Below are positions 28,519 to 38,300 of a stretch of DNA of 64,000 nt, one piece after another. How positions within the stretch are numbered: position 1 is the stretch's first letter; every line of letters starts with the position of its first letter. Source of the DNA: Methylobacterium sp. J-076. Its GTDB lineage: Bacteria > Pseudomonadota > Alphaproteobacteria > Rhizobiales > Beijerinckiaceae. The notes beneath the pieces are model-generated. The model was not told where the DNA came from. It ran no database searches and saw nothing but the letters and a program-made list of their open reading frames with translations. The translations under genes and the position numbers were made by a program. The stretch covers positions 62,001 to 126,000 of the forward strand of contig NZ_JAKSXW010000130.1 of assembly GCF_022829405.1 (NCBI RefSeq), written 5' to 3'.

Positions 28519-29370
28519 ATGATCACCCTCGCCCTCGACTTCGAGACCGCCAACGAGCGGCGCGACAGCGCCTGCGCGGTCGGCCTCGCCTGGATCGCGG
28601 ACGGGCGGGTCGTGCGCCGGGAGAGCCACCTCATCCGGCCCCCGGAGATGCGCTTCTCCCCCGGCAACATCCGCGTCCACGGCATCCTCCCGTCGAACGT
28701 CGCCGGCGAGCCGGGCTTCGCGGAGGTGATGGCGCCCTACCTCGCCGACCTCGCGGGCGGGGTGATCCTTGCCCACAACGCGACGTTCGATCTCGGCGTC
28801 CTGCGGGCGGGGCTCGGGCGGGCCGGGCTGCCGGTGCCGGATTTCTCGTATCTCTGCACGGTCCAGGTCGCCCGGCGGGTGTTCCCCGCGCCGGAGGGGT
28901 GCGGCCTCGGCAAGGTCGCCCGGCGGCTCGGCATCACCTTCGAGCATCACGATGCGGGCGAGGACGCCTATGCCTGCGCGCGCATCGCGCTGGCCGCCAT
29001 GGGCGAGACGGGGGCGGCGGATGTCCGCGGCCTCGCCGCCGCCATCGGCGTGCCGGTGACCGCGGTGCCCGGCGAGTCGGCCCGCCCGGCGCCGGGACGC
29101 GGGGGGATCAGCGGACGGGCCATGGCTGCGTTCGCACCGACTTCGGCCTCCCTCAGCTTCCAGATGCGCGGCTCCACGGGCAACCGCTACACCGTGACGC
29201 TGGAGGAGCGGACGAGCGGCGCCGTCCTGCGCTGCACCTGCATGGCTGGCCGCTTCGGCCAGCGCTGCCGCCACGTGAAGGCCCTCGAGGTCGGCGACGT
29301 CACCGACCTCCTGTCCGACAACACCTCGGACCTCGCCACCCTCGCGACGCGGCTGGTCCGGGTGGCGTGA
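28519..29370 (+). CDS. DEDDh 3'-5' exonuclease with C-terminal SWIM zinc finger
   Basis: A 283-residue fusion. The N-terminal 170 residues are a DnaQ-like exonuclease: Asp7 and Glu9 in LALDFETAN, HNATFDLGVLRAGL, and the final HHDAGEDAYACARIA with His and Asp. The C-terminus (about 210-260) has beta strands (YTVTLEERTSG). A CxC-x8-CxH cluster follows: Cys239, Cys241, Cys250, His252 (CTCMAGRFGQRCRH), the SWIM pattern of DNA/protein-binding domains. ATG 28519 starts the exonuclease directly. It follows ligA by 55 bp on the same strand, consistent with DNA repair, although the function is not established. Confidence 0.85.
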   Translation: MITLALDFETANERRDSACAVGLAWIADGRVVRRESHLIRPPEMRFSPGNIRVHGILPSNVAGEPGFAEVMAPYLADLAGGVILAHNATFDLGVLRAGLGRAGLPVPDFSYLCTVQVARRVFPAPEGCGLGKVARRLGITFEHHDAGEDAYACARIALAAMGETGAADVRGLAAAIGVPVTAVPGESARPAPGRGGISGRAMAAFAPTSASLSFQMRGSTGNRYTVTLEERTSGAVLRCTCMAGRFGQRCRHVKALEVGDVTDLLSDNTSDLATLATRLVRVA

Positions 29371-29451
29371 GGCACCCTCCCCCGCGTCGCGAGCCCGTGG
29401 ATCGCCGCGCCGGGCTCCCGAGGGCGGCGCGGGGGTGGCGGTGAGGCCCTA

Positions 29452-31650
29452 TTATGCCGCCTGCTTCGCGGCGCCGTAGAAGGTCCCCCCGTTCTCGGCC
29501 ATGGCGGCGAGGCTGTCGGGCACCGCGAAGCGCGGGCCGTGGACGGCTTCGAGGCCGCGGGCCAGGGCGACGAACTCCGGCACGCCCATGAAGTCGATAT
29601 AGGAGAGCACCCCGCCCGTGAACGGCGCGAAGCCGAAGCCCAGGATCGAGCCGACATCGGCCTCCCGGGGATCGGTGACGACCCCCTCCCCCACCGTGCG
29701 GGCGGCTTCCAGCGCCTGCACCACCAGCAGGCGGTGCTTCAGCTCCGCGAAGTCCACCTGCTCCGCAGCCAGCCGATTCGGCTGGAGCGCGGCGAGGCCC
29801 GGCCACAGGCGCTTCGGCGCGCCCTCGGGGTAGTCGTAGAAGCCCTTGCGGTTCTTGCGCCCGAGCCGGCCCTGCCCTTCGACCATCGTCGTCAGGATCG
29901 TCCTCTGCGCGGGATCCACCGCCTCGGGGCCCACCTGGGCCTCCGTGGCCCTGGCGATCTTCAGGATTAGGTCCAGGGCGACCTCGTCGTTGAGGGACAG
30001 GGGGCCGACGGGCATGCCCGCCTGCCGCCCCGCGCTCTCGATCATGGCCGGCGGCACGCCCTCGGCGAGCATCTTGTGGCCTTCGAGGAGGTAGGCGCCG
30101 ACGCAGCGGTTGGCGAAGAAGCCGCGGGAATCGTTGACGACGATGGGCGTCTTCTTGATCGCCCGGACGTAGTCGACCGCCACCGCGATGGCCCGGTCCC
30201 CCGTGGCCCCGCCCTTGATGATCTCCACCAGCATCATCTTCTCGACGGGGGAGAAGAAGTGGATGCCCACGAACAGGTCCGGCCGCCGGCTGTGCTGCCC
30301 CAGCCCGGTGATCGGCAGCGTCGAGGTGTTGGAGGCGAACACCGTGTCCGGGCCGATCACCGCCTCGATCCGGCCGATCACCTCGGCCTTGATCCGCGGA
30401 TCCTCGAACACCGCCTCGATCACGAGGTCGCACCCTTCGAGGGACGCGTAATCCGCCGTGGCGGTGATGCGCGCCAGCAGGGCGTCGCGGTCGGCGGTCT
30501 TGGCCCGGCCCTTGTTGATCTGGCCGGTGACGAGGGCGTGGGCGTGGGCCTTGCCCTTCTCGGCCGCCTCGACGCTCTGGTCTATCAGCACGACCTCGAA
30601 CCCCGCCAGCGCGCTGACATAGGCGACGCCCGCGCCCATGAAGCCCGCCCCGACGACCCCGACCTTGCGCAGGCTGGCGGGCGGCACGTCCTTCGGCCGC
30701 CGCGCGCCCTTGTTCAGCTCGCCCATGGAGAGGAACAGGGTGCGGATCATCGCCGCCGCCTCCTTGGTCCGGAGGATCTGTGCGAAGTACCGGCTCTCGA
30801 CCCTCAGCGCCAAGTCCATCGGCAGCTGCAGGCCCTCGTAGACCGAGGCGAGGATCGCCTTGGCGGCGGGGTAGTTGTCGTGGGTCTCGCGGCGGTAGAT
30901 CGCGTTGGCCGCCGGCCAGACCTGCATGCCGGCCGGCGAGTAGACCTTGCCCGAGGGCGCCTTGTACTTCGGCACGTCCCAGGGGGCGACCGCCGAGCCG
31001 CCGTCCCGGATCCAGGCCTTGGCCTGCGCGACGATCTCGGCCACCGGAGCCACGGCATGGACGAGGCCCATGCCCTTGGCCATGGGCGCGCGGATCTGCT
31101 CGCCCTTGAACAGCATCTGGAGGGCGTCGCCGGTCTGCATCAGCCGGGCGACCCGCTGGGTGCCGCCGCCGCCGGGGAACAGCCCGACCTTGATCTCCGG
31201 CAGGCCGATGCGGGTATGGGGTGCGTCCGAGGCCACCCGGTGGTGGCAGGCCAGGGCCAGCTCGAAGGCGCCGCCGAGGCACAGGCCGTGGATGGCCGCT
31301 GCGAAGGGCTTGCCGCAGGTCTCGAGCCGCCGGAACAGCAGCGTGAGGCGCCGGGATTCCTCGAAGAAGCGGCGCATGGCCGCCTCCTCGCCCTCATCGG
31401 CCCGCAGCCGCTCGTAGGCCGCGCGCAGGCCCTGGAGCATGGTGAGGTCGGCCCCGCCGGAGAAGTTCTCCTTCCCCGTGGCGATGACGCAGCCCTTGAT
31501 CGCCGGGTCCGAGGCGACCGCCTCGATGATGGCGGACAGCTCCTCCATCACCGACTCGGTGATGACGTTCATCGAGCGGCCCGCCATGTCCCACACGGCC
31601 AGGGCGATGCCGTCGGCATCCGTCTCTAAGCGGAAGTGATCTGAAGTCAT
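29452..31650 (-). CDS. fadJ: FadJ-type 3-hydroxyacyl-CoA dehydrogenase/enoyl-CoA hydratase
   Basis: Multifunctional beta-oxidation alpha subunit, 732 residues. The N-terminal crotonase domain has GRSMNVITE, FSGGADLTML and the AAIHGLCLGGAFELALACH oxyanion segment. The central Rossmann domain begins VGVVGAGFMGAGVAYVSA, and GIHFFSPVEKMMLVEII holds the dehydrogenase His. Two C-terminal dehydrogenase domains follow. GGAGGAAAGACGGC precedes ATG 31650. The partner thiolase lies nearby at 33216-34424 on the same strand. It hydrates enoyl-CoA and oxidises 3-hydroxyacyl-CoA. FadB versus FadJ cannot be separated by sequence alone. Confidence 0.93.
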   Translation of the reverse strand: MTSDHFRLETDADGIALAVWDMAGRSMNVITESVMEELSAIIEAVASDPAIKGCVIATGKENFSGGADLTMLQGLRAAYERLRADEGEEAAMRRFFEESRRLTLLFRRLETCGKPFAAAIHGLCLGGAFELALACHHRVASDAPHTRIGLPEIKVGLFPGGGGTQRVARLMQTGDALQMLFKGEQIRAPMAKGMGLVHAVAPVAEIVAQAKAWIRDGGSAVAPWDVPKYKAPSGKVYSPAGMQVWPAANAIYRRETHDNYPAAKAILASVYEGLQLPMDLALRVESRYFAQILRTKEAAAMIRTLFLSMGELNKGARRPKDVPPASLRKVGVVGAGFMGAGVAYVSALAGFEVVLIDQSVEAAEKGKAHAHALVTGQINKGRAKTADRDALLARITATADYASLEGCDLVIEAVFEDPRIKAEVIGRIEAVIGPDTVFASNTSTLPITGLGQHSRRPDLFVGIHFFSPVEKMMLVEIIKGGATGDRAIAVAVDYVRAIKKTPIVVNDSRGFFANRCVGAYLLEGHKMLAEGVPPAMIESAGRQAGMPVGPLSLNDEVALDLILKIARATEAQVGPEAVDPAQRTILTTMVEGQGRLGRKNRKGFYDYPEGAPKRLWPGLAALQPNRLAAEQVDFAELKHRLLVVQALEAARTVGEGVVTDPREADVGSILGFGFAPFTGGVLSYIDFMGVPEFVALARGLEAVHGPRFAVPDSLAAMAENGGTFYGAAKQAA

Positions 31651-31760
31651 GCCGTCTTTCCTCCGCAAGTCTCGCCTGTCCAATACATGTCGGTCGTTTT
31701 TAATCGGGCGTATAGATTTTCCGTCGCATACCCGCGGGCGCCGGGGGGCCGTCGCGGGAC

Positions 31761-32546
31761 ATGAAGATGAGAGCAAACCCTGGTTGTGCCGCCTGCCGGG
31801 ATTCCACGCCGCTGCCGTTCGCGTTCACGATGGCCTTCCAGCCGATCCTGGACATGTCGACCGCGCGGGTATGGGGCTACGAGGCGCTCGTGCGCGGGGC
31901 CGGAGGCGAGCCGGCCGGCGCGATCCTGTCTCAGGTCGATGACGACATCCGCTACCGCTTCGACCAGGCGGCGCGGGTGAAGGCGATCGAACTCGCCGGG
32001 CGGTTGTTCCCGGCGCATGACGACGTGCGCCTCTCCATCAACTTCATGCCGAACGCCGTCTATGAGCCGAATGCCTGCATCAAAGCGTCCCTGGAGGCTG
32101 CGCGGCGGGTCGGCTTCTCCCACGACCGCATCATGTTCGAGTTCACCGAGAACGAGCGCTTCCGGGACATCGAGCACGTGAAGCGCATCGTCGCGGCCTA
32201 CCGGCGGCAGGGCTTCATGACCGCCCTGGACGATTTCGGCGCGGGCTTCGCGGGCCTCAGCCTGCTGGCGAACTTCCAGCCCGACCTCATCAAGATCGAC
32301 ATGGACCTCCTGCGCGGCATCGATGCCGACCCGCGCCGCCGCAGCATCGTCGCCGGCATCGTGGCGATCGGCCGGTCCCTCGGGATCGCCCTGCTGGCAG
32401 AGGGCATCGAGACCGCGGCGGAACTCGACGCGGTGCGCGGCCTCGGCATCGATCTGGTGCAGGGCTACCATTTCGCCCGTCCCCTCATCGAGGCGCTGCC
32501 CGCGGTGCCGGGCTTGGCGCCGGCATCCGCCGCGCAAGCCGCGTGA
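31761..32546 (+). CDS. EAL-domain c-di-GMP phosphodiesterase
   Basis: A 261-residue stand-alone EAL protein, no GGDEF or membrane segment. The N-terminus has CAAC (Cys9, Cys12), then FTMAFQPILD. The EAL signature YEALVRG has Glu41. Metal and catalytic residues are visible: INFMPN, FEFTENE, TALDDFGAGF, LIKIDMDLLRG, LLAEGIET and QGYHFARP. All main motifs are intact, so activity is likely. The Cys pair might sense redox or metal. ATG 31761 is divergent from fadJ across 110 bp. The target could include the PilZ protein at 3788. Confidence 0.9.
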   Translation: MKMRANPGCAACRDSTPLPFAFTMAFQPILDMSTARVWGYEALVRGAGGEPAGAILSQVDDDIRYRFDQAARVKAIELAGRLFPAHDDVRLSINFMPNAVYEPNACIKASLEAARRVGFSHDRIMFEFTENERFRDIEHVKRIVAAYRRQGFMTALDDFGAGFAGLSLLANFQPDLIKIDMDLLRGIDADPRRRSIVAGIVAIGRSLGIALLAEGIETAAELDAVRGLGIDLVQGYHFARPLIEALPAVPGLAPASAAQAA

Positions 32547-32588
32547 CGGAACGCCGAGCCCCGCCCGGTCACCACGGGCCGCCGGCCC

Positions 32589-33083
32589 TTATTTCGCGGC
32601 GGGCGGCGCCACCGGCACCGGCGGCGCGCCGGGGGGCGTGTTGTCCGTCGCCGAGGCGACGGCCAGCATGTTCAGGAGCTTCGTGACCGAGTTCTGCGAG
32701 ATCGCCGTCACCGAGGAGTTCGGATCGGCGTTCATGGTCTGGAACTTCTCGTAGACCGGGTCGGAATAGATCTCGTCGAGGTGCTTCAGCTCGGCGAGGC
32801 TGAACTTCTCCGCGTAGTCCTTCGACAGGCCCTCGACCATCAGGGCGCGCTGCTTTTCGAACTCGGCGTTCAGCTCCTTGCGCACGGCGTCGGCGCGGGC
32901 TTCCGGCATGGCCGCGGTGGTCTTCTCCAGGGCGACGCCGAAGCCGGTCTGGAGGTTCTTGATCAGCGTCTTGTTGACGAGCTTGGTCGCAGCGGCGACC
33001 CGGTCGCCCATGTCGTCGGCGCGGGCGGCGAGCGGCGCGGACAGGGCGACGCCGAGGCAGAGGGTGGCGATCAGGCGGTTCAA
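32589..33083 (-). CDS. DUF2059 secreted protein
   Basis: A 164-residue product from TTG 33083. GGGAGG lies 8 bases upstream, and the ORF then opens with a clean signal peptide (NRLIATLCLGVALSAPLAARA). The mature helical domain has the DUF2059 pattern around HLDEIYSDPVYEKFQTM. The C-terminus is Pro/Ala-rich. An open frame extends 38 codons upstream without signals. Function unknown; probably periplasmic. It lies 132 bp after the thiolase on the same strand. Confidence 0.82.
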   Translation of the reverse strand: MNRLIATLCLGVALSAPLAARADDMGDRVAAATKLVNKTLIKNLQTGFGVALEKTTAAMPEARADAVRKELNAEFEKQRALMVEGLSKDYAEKFSLAELKHLDEIYSDPVYEKFQTMNADPNSSVTAISQNSVTKLLNMLAVASATDNTPPGAPPVPVAPPAAK

Positions 33084-33215
33084 GGGGTGTCCTCCCGTGA
33101 TGTGGCGTGGATGGGCGGCCGGCTCGTTGTCCCGGCCGTCATGGCGCACCGCCCGTTTCCGTGGAAAACGATACGGCCGCAAGTCCTTGTCCGGCACGTC
33201 GCCGTCGCGGCGCGG

Positions 33216-34424
33216 TCACACCCGCTCGATGATCGTGGCGGTGCCCATGCCCGCGCCGATGCAGAGCGTGATCAGGGCGCGCTCCTTGCCGGTGCGCTCC
33301 AGCTCGTCCAGGGCGGTGCCGAGGATCATCGCCCCCGTCGCGCCCAGCGGATGGCCGAGGGCGATGGCGCCGCCGTTGACGTTCACCGCGTCGGGGTCGA
33401 GGTCGAAGGCTTGGCAGAAGCGCAGGACGACCGCGGCGAAGGCCTCGTTGACCTCGATCAGGTCGATATCGTCCAGGGTCAGGCCCGCCCGGTAGAGCAC
33501 CTTCTCGGTGACGTCGACCGGCCCGGTGAGCATCAGCGCCGGATCCGACCCGATGTTGGCGAAGGCGCGGATCCGCGCCCGGGGCCTCAGCCCCGCCGCC
33601 TCGCCGGCCTCCCGCGAGCCGATCAGCACGGCCGCCGCCCCATCGACGATGCCGGAGGAGTTGCCGGCGTGGTGGACGTGCTCCACGAACTCGACATCCG
33701 GGTGCGCATCCGTGGCCACGGCGTCGAAGCCGCCCATCTGGCCCATCTGGACGAAGGACGGCTTGAGGGCGGCGAGCGACTGCATGTCGGTGCCGGGGCG
33801 CATGTGCTCGTCCCGGTCGAGGAGGGTGATGCCGTTCACGTCGCGCACGGGCACCACCGAGCGGTCGAACAGGCCGTCCTGCCAGGATTGGGCGGCCAGC
33901 GCCTGCGAGCGCACGGCGTAGGCGTCGCAGGCGTCGCGGCTGAAGCCGTATTTCGTGGCGATCAGGTCGGCCGAGATGCCCTGCGGCATGAAGTAGGATT
34001 TGACGGCGATGGCCGGATCGACGGGCCAGGCGCCGCCGGAGGCACCGATCCCGATGCGGCTCATGGACTCGACGCCGCCGCCGACCGCCATGTGGTGCTG
34101 GCCCGCCATCACCTGCGCCGCGGCGAAGTTCACCGCATCCAGGCCGGAGGCGCAGAAGCGGTTGATCTGCACGCCCGGGACGTGGATTCCGTAATCGGCC
34201 ACCAGGGCGGCGGCCCGGGCGATGTCGCCCCCCGCCTCGCCCACCGGATCGACGCAACCCAGGATCACGTCGTCCACCAGCCGCGTGTCGAGGCCGTTGC
34301 GGTCCTTGAGGGCGCGCAGGGCGGTCTCGGCCAGGCGCAGGGCCGTCACCTCGTGGAGGGCACCATCCGCCTTGCCGCGCCCGCGGGGGGTGCGGACATG
34401 GTCGTAGATGAAGGCTGTCGGCAT
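33216..34424 (-). CDS. Acetyl-CoA C-acyltransferase (thiolase)
   Basis: Thiolytic cleavage of 3-ketoacyl-CoA, or the reverse condensation. The 402 residues include the acylated Cys in [15 protein letters not shown]. The C-terminal pair follows: [15 protein letters not shown] (His) and [14 protein letters not shown] (Cys). The start [15 protein letters not shown] is typical of FadA-like thiolases. With the FadJ-type enzyme at 29452 it would finish a beta-oxidation cycle, although the DUF2059 gene lies between them on this strand and the oppositely oriented EAL gene also intervenes. Confidence 0.93.
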   Translation of the reverse strand: MPTAFIYDHVRTPRGRGKADGALHEVTALRLAETALRALKDRNGLDTRLVDDVILGCVDPVGEAGGDIARAAALVADYGIHVPGVQINRFCASGLDAVNFAAAQVMAGQHHMAVGGGVESMSRIGIGASGGAWPVDPAIAVKSYFMPQGISADLIATKYGFSRDACDAYAVRSQALAAQSWQDGLFDRSVVPVRDVNGITLLDRDEHMRPGTDMQSLAALKPSFVQMGQMGGFDAVATDAHPDVEFVEHVHHAGNSSGIVDGAAAVLIGSREAGEAAGLRPRARIRAFANIGSDPALMLTGPVDVTEKVLYRAGLTLDDIDLIEVNEAFAAVVLRFCQAFDLDPDAVNVNGGAIALGHPLGATGAMILGTALDELERTGKERALITLCIGAGMGTATIIERV

Positions 34425-34550
34425 CGGCGTACCCTTCCCTTCCCCGCCTCTCGGCGATGCGGCCTTACCGCGCCGTTCTTCGTCGTGCCAGTCACATGTG
34501 CCGGGGCGGCGTCCCGGTCCGTAACGGTGGGATCGCCCTCACGTTGCCAC

Positions 34551-34582
34551 CCCGGTCATCGTGCGCGCAGCGAAGCGATGAC
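34551..34582. repeat. Remnant of palindromic repeat family (copy D)
   Basis: GGTCATCGTGCGCGCAGCGA, then AGCGATGACGGGG, resembles the left arm of copy B, closing on itself by deletion of the centre. It forms a short hairpin (GTCATCG with CGATGAC) in the gap between the aldolase (34597) and thiolase (34424) genes. Confidence 0.6.
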
Positions 34583-34596
34583 GGGGATGGGAGGGA

Positions 34597-35373
34597 TCAC
34601 CCCCGCGCTTCGGCGAGCGCCTTCCCGAACGCGTCCGCCACGAGGACGCCGTCGTAGCCGATCGAGGCCAGCTTGAAGCCCATCTGCAGCATCTCCCGGG
34701 CGCGGGCGGGGCCGGCGGCGAAGGCACAGGGAATCTTGCCGGCGGCGAGGGTGGTGCGGACGATCTCCCGAAGGGCCTCCGTGACCGCGCTGCCGGTGGG
34801 ATCGAAGCTGGCGCCGTTCGAGAGCGCGATGGACAGGTCGCCCGGCCCCACGAGGATGCCGTCGATCCCCGGCACCCGGAGGATGGCGTGGAGGTTGGCG
34901 ATGGCCTCCCTGGTCTCGCACATGGCGATGGTCATGGTCCGGGCGTTGGCCTGCGTCAGGTAGGCCTGCGGGTCGGCGAGGCCGGAGAACCACATCGCCC
35001 GGTCCGGCCCCCAGCTGCGCTGGCCCATGGGCGGGAACTTCGTGGCCGCGGCGAGTGCCCGGGCATCGGCCTCGGTGTTGATCATCGGCGCGACGATGCC
35101 GGCCGCGCCGACGTCGAGCATCCGCGAGGCCATGGCGAAATCGCCCACCGCGATCCGCACGAGGCCCGGCGTGCCCGCGAGCGCCAGCTCGGTCAGGCCG
35201 GCGGTGCAGGTGGCGACGTCGTAGGTTCCGTGCTGCTGATCGAGCAGGACGACGTCGAAGCCCGCCTGGGCCATCAGGCCTGCCAGGGCGACGTCGGCGA
35301 GGCAGGACCAGCCGAGCAGACGGCCGCCCTCTCCGCGCAGCATGTCGGGCAGATTCGGCACGGGTGCGGTCAC
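34597..35373 (-). CDS. HpcH/HpaI-type aldolase family protein
   Basis: Metal-dependent class II aldolase of the HpcH/HpaI (citrate lyase beta-like) barrel family, 258 residues. Motifs are VVLLDQQHGTYD (family DxEH-like region with Gln for Glu), GLVRI, GAAGIVAPMINT with the Pro-Met loop, and AMCETREAIANLHAI. The metal-ligand Glu in AMCETRE and Asp in LVGPGDLSIAL are in place. It probably cleaves 2-keto-3-hydroxy acids; the substrate is unknown. It lies upstream of the thiolase in the same direction, 172 bp away across a repeat remnant. Confidence 0.88.
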   Translation of the reverse strand: MTAPVPNLPDMLRGEGGRLLGWSCLADVALAGLMAQAGFDVVLLDQQHGTYDVATCTAGLTELALAGTPGLVRIAVGDFAMASRMLDVGAAGIVAPMINTEADARALAAATKFPPMGQRSWGPDRAMWFSGLADPQAYLTQANARTMTIAMCETREAIANLHAILRVPGIDGILVGPGDLSIALSNGASFDPTGSAVTEALREIVRTTLAAGKIPCAFAAGPARAREMLQMGFKLASIGYDGVLVADAFGKALAEARG

Positions 35374-35564
35374 GGCGGAGTCCTGTGGCGTTCCTCTTGG
35401 CGCGCACCATAGGGAGACCGCCCCGCCCCGGTCCAGCCGCCGGGGCGGAATCGCCTCAAGATCGCCGGGTTCTCAACGGATCCTTAACCCTGGCAAGCCC
35501 TTAAAATCCGGAAGACCACGCGAACGTGCCCGGACGGGTCCGGCCCTTACTTTCGACAGATTCG

Positions 35565-35589
35565 CGAGCGATAGCATTGATATCGCTCG
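35565..35589. promoter_or_regulatory. Inverted repeat upstream of tolQ
   Basis: CGAGCGATA and TATCGCTCG are exact 9-base arms separated by 7 bases (GCATTGA). It lies 64 bp before the tolQ ATG in a comparatively AT-rich leader. It could be an operator or a 5'-UTR hairpin of the tol transcript. Confidence 0.45.
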
Positions 35590-35653
35590 AATTTCCGGCA
35601 GCGGGGCGGTGATGCGCCTGCCCGCGCCGGCCCGGAGCAGGAGACTTCGACGG

Positions 35654-36373
<720 letters not shown>

Positions 36374-36385
36374 GGAGACCGACCG

Positions 36386-36832
36386 ATGGCCATGGCGGCA
36401 GGGGCTGGGCAAGGCGGGACGAAGCGGCGGCGCAGGCGCGGCCGACGCAGTGGCGCCATCAACGAAATCAACATGACGCCGTTCATCGACGTCGTGCTCG
36501 TTCTCCTCATCATCTTCATGGTGGCGGCGCCGATGATGACGGTGGGCGTGCCCCTGGACCTCCCCCAGTCCAAGGCCTCCCCCCTGAACTCGGACGTGAA
36601 GCCGATCACCCTCTCGATCCGCCAGACCGGCCAGATCTTCCTCGGCGAGGACGAACTCACCGACGACACCATCGTGCAGAAGCTCACCGCCTCCGCCAAG
36701 AACGGCACCGAGGACCGGGTGTTCGTCCGCGGCGACAAGCGCGTCGATTACGGCCGCGTGGCGCAGGTCATGGCCATCGTGACGGGCGGGGGCTTCCGTC
36801 ACGTCGCCCTCGTCACCGAGCCCGAGCACTAG
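36386..36832 (+). CDS. tolR: Tol-Pal motor protein TolR
   Basis: ExbD/TolR-family subunit, 148 residues, one membrane helix. The basic N-terminus ([18 protein letters not shown]) is followed by [16 protein letters not shown], where the Asp is the conserved proton-handling residue. The periplasmic domain has DLPQSKA and [15 protein letters not shown] elements. GAGGAGACCGACC lies upstream of ATG 36386. It forms one operon with tolQ and tolA. Confidence 0.95.
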   Translation: MAMAAGAGQGGTKRRRRRGRRSGAINEINMTPFIDVVLVLLIIFMVAAPMMTVGVPLDLPQSKASPLNSDVKPITLSIRQTGQIFLGEDELTDDTIVQKLTASAKNGTEDRVFVRGDKRVDYGRVAQVMAIVTGGGFRHVALVTEPEH

Positions 36833-36844
36833 AGGGGCGCTGAG

Positions 36845-38260
36845 TTGGCGATCTCCTTGCCCGCGTTCGACCGCCGGGAGCCCGGCGTCTGGATCTCGGC
36901 CGGCACCCACGTGGCCCTGCTCGGCCTCGTCCTGCTCGGCGTCTCCGCCCCCGCCCTCCCCGAGGCGCAGGAGGGCGTGCCCGTCGAGGTGATCACCGAG
37001 AACCAGTTCTCCGAGATCACCAAGGGCGAGCGGCAGGCCGACAAGCCGATGCCGAACGCCCAGAGCCGCGCCGACCGTCAGGCCGAGAAGGTCGAGGACC
37101 GCGAGCCCGAGAATTCCAAGACCGACGCCCCCACGGCGCCGACGCGCACGGCGCAGATGAAGCTCGCCAACGCGGACGAGATGCCGCTCCGCGCCGAGCC
37201 CGACGTGACCGAGGCCGAGATCGCCAAGGCGGCCAAGGCGGCGCAGGAGAAGCGCGAGGCCGAGAAGACGGCCAAGGCCGCCGCCGAAAAGGCCGCTGCC
37301 GACAAGGCGGCCGCCGCGGAAAAGGCCGCCGCCGCCAAAGCCGCCGCTGCGGAAAAGGCCGCCGCCGCCGAGAGCAAGGCGAAGGCGGACGCCGCCGCCA
37401 AGGCCGCCGAGGCGAAGGCCGAGGCCGAGGCCGAGAAGCGCGAGCAGCTGGACAAGCTGATCGAGCGCCAGGAGGCTGAAGCCGCCGCCCAGGCCAAGGC
37501 CGACGCGGCCAAGAAGGCGGCCGAGGCCAAGGCGGCGGAGGCGAAGGCCAAGGCTGAGGCGGCCAAGAAGGTCGCTGAGGCGAAGGCCAAGGCGGAAGCG
37601 GAGGCCGAGCGCCAGAAGGAGCTCGCGGAGGCCAAAGCCGAGGCGGAGCGCGAGAAGGCGGAGGCCGCCGCGGAGGCCAAGGCGGAGGCCGCCGAGAAGG
37701 CCAAGGCCGAGGCTGCCGCCAAGGCGGAGGCCGCCGCCAAGGCCAAGGCGAAGGCCCTCGCCGACGCGAAGGGCACGGCCGATGCGGAGGCCAAGGCGCG
37801 CCAGCAGTCGGCCCTGGCGGACAAGTTCAACGCGGGCGACATCCGCTCCGTGCTGGCGTCGAAGGCGCCCTCGCAATCGACCGGGGCCACGGGCCACGCG
37901 GTGCAGAAGATGGCCGCCCTCGGCGCCGCCACGGGCACGGCCCAGCGCCTGTCGCCGTCCCTGCGCGACGCGCTGGTCGGCATGCTGCAGCAGCAGATCG
38001 AGCGGTGCTACTCGGCGCCCCCCGGCGCGGCGCAGGGCGTGGTCCTGCCGGTGCTGGATATCCGCCTGAACCAGGACGGCTCCCTCAGCACCGAGCCGCG
38101 CATCATGCGCGGCGGGGCGAGTTCCGTGGACCAGTCCATCGCCCAGGCCGCGCTTCGGGCGGTGAGGCGGTGCGCGCCCTATCGCATACCGGCCACCTAC
38201 GCGCCGTATTACAACGACTGGAAGGCGATCAATGCGGAGTTCGAGTTCACGGCGACGTGA
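36845..38260 (+). CDS. tolA: TolA envelope-spanning protein
   Basis: Connects the TolQR motor to outer-membrane Tol-Pal partners. The 471 residues from TTG 36845 (AGAGGGG upstream) have one N-terminal membrane helix (ISAGTHVALLGLVLLGVSA). A central helix of about 200 residues built of Ala, Lys and Glu repeats runs from roughly residue 118 to 318. A C-terminal TonB/TolA-like domain (about 368-471) contains QQQIERCYSAPPGA and ends KAINAEFEFTAT. The coding bias makes the opposite strand look open, but that is a shadow. Confidence 0.93.
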   Translation: MAISLPAFDRREPGVWISAGTHVALLGLVLLGVSAPALPEAQEGVPVEVITENQFSEITKGERQADKPMPNAQSRADRQAEKVEDREPENSKTDAPTAPTRTAQMKLANADEMPLRAEPDVTEAEIAKAAKAAQEKREAEKTAKAAAEKAAADKAAAAEKAAAAKAAAAEKAAAAESKAKADAAAKAAEAKAEAEAEKREQLDKLIERQEAEAAAQAKADAAKKAAEAKAAEAKAKAEAAKKVAEAKAKAEAEAERQKELAEAKAEAEREKAEAAAEAKAEAAEKAKAEAAAKAEAAAKAKAKALADAKGTADAEAKARQQSALADKFNAGDIRSVLASKAPSQSTGATGHAVQKMAALGAATGTAQRLSPSLRDALVGMLQQQIERCYSAPPGAAQGVVLPVLDIRLNQDGSLSTEPRIMRGGASSVDQSIAQAALRAVRRCAPYRIPATYAPYYNDWKAINAEFEFTAT

Positions 38261-38300
38261 CGCCGGAACCCGCGTCGCCGCCGCCACCCTCCCCGTCCGC

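Noticed and set aside
35486..35506. Pair of TTAA motifs before tolQ as a CtrA site
   Set aside because: The spacer is 13 bases rather than seven, so it does not fit the consensus.
37200..37800. Tandem repeat locus in tolA considered as a possible repeat array or CRISPR
   Set aside because: It is the Ala/Lys/Glu helix of TolA with degenerate codons, no constant repeat-spacer pattern.
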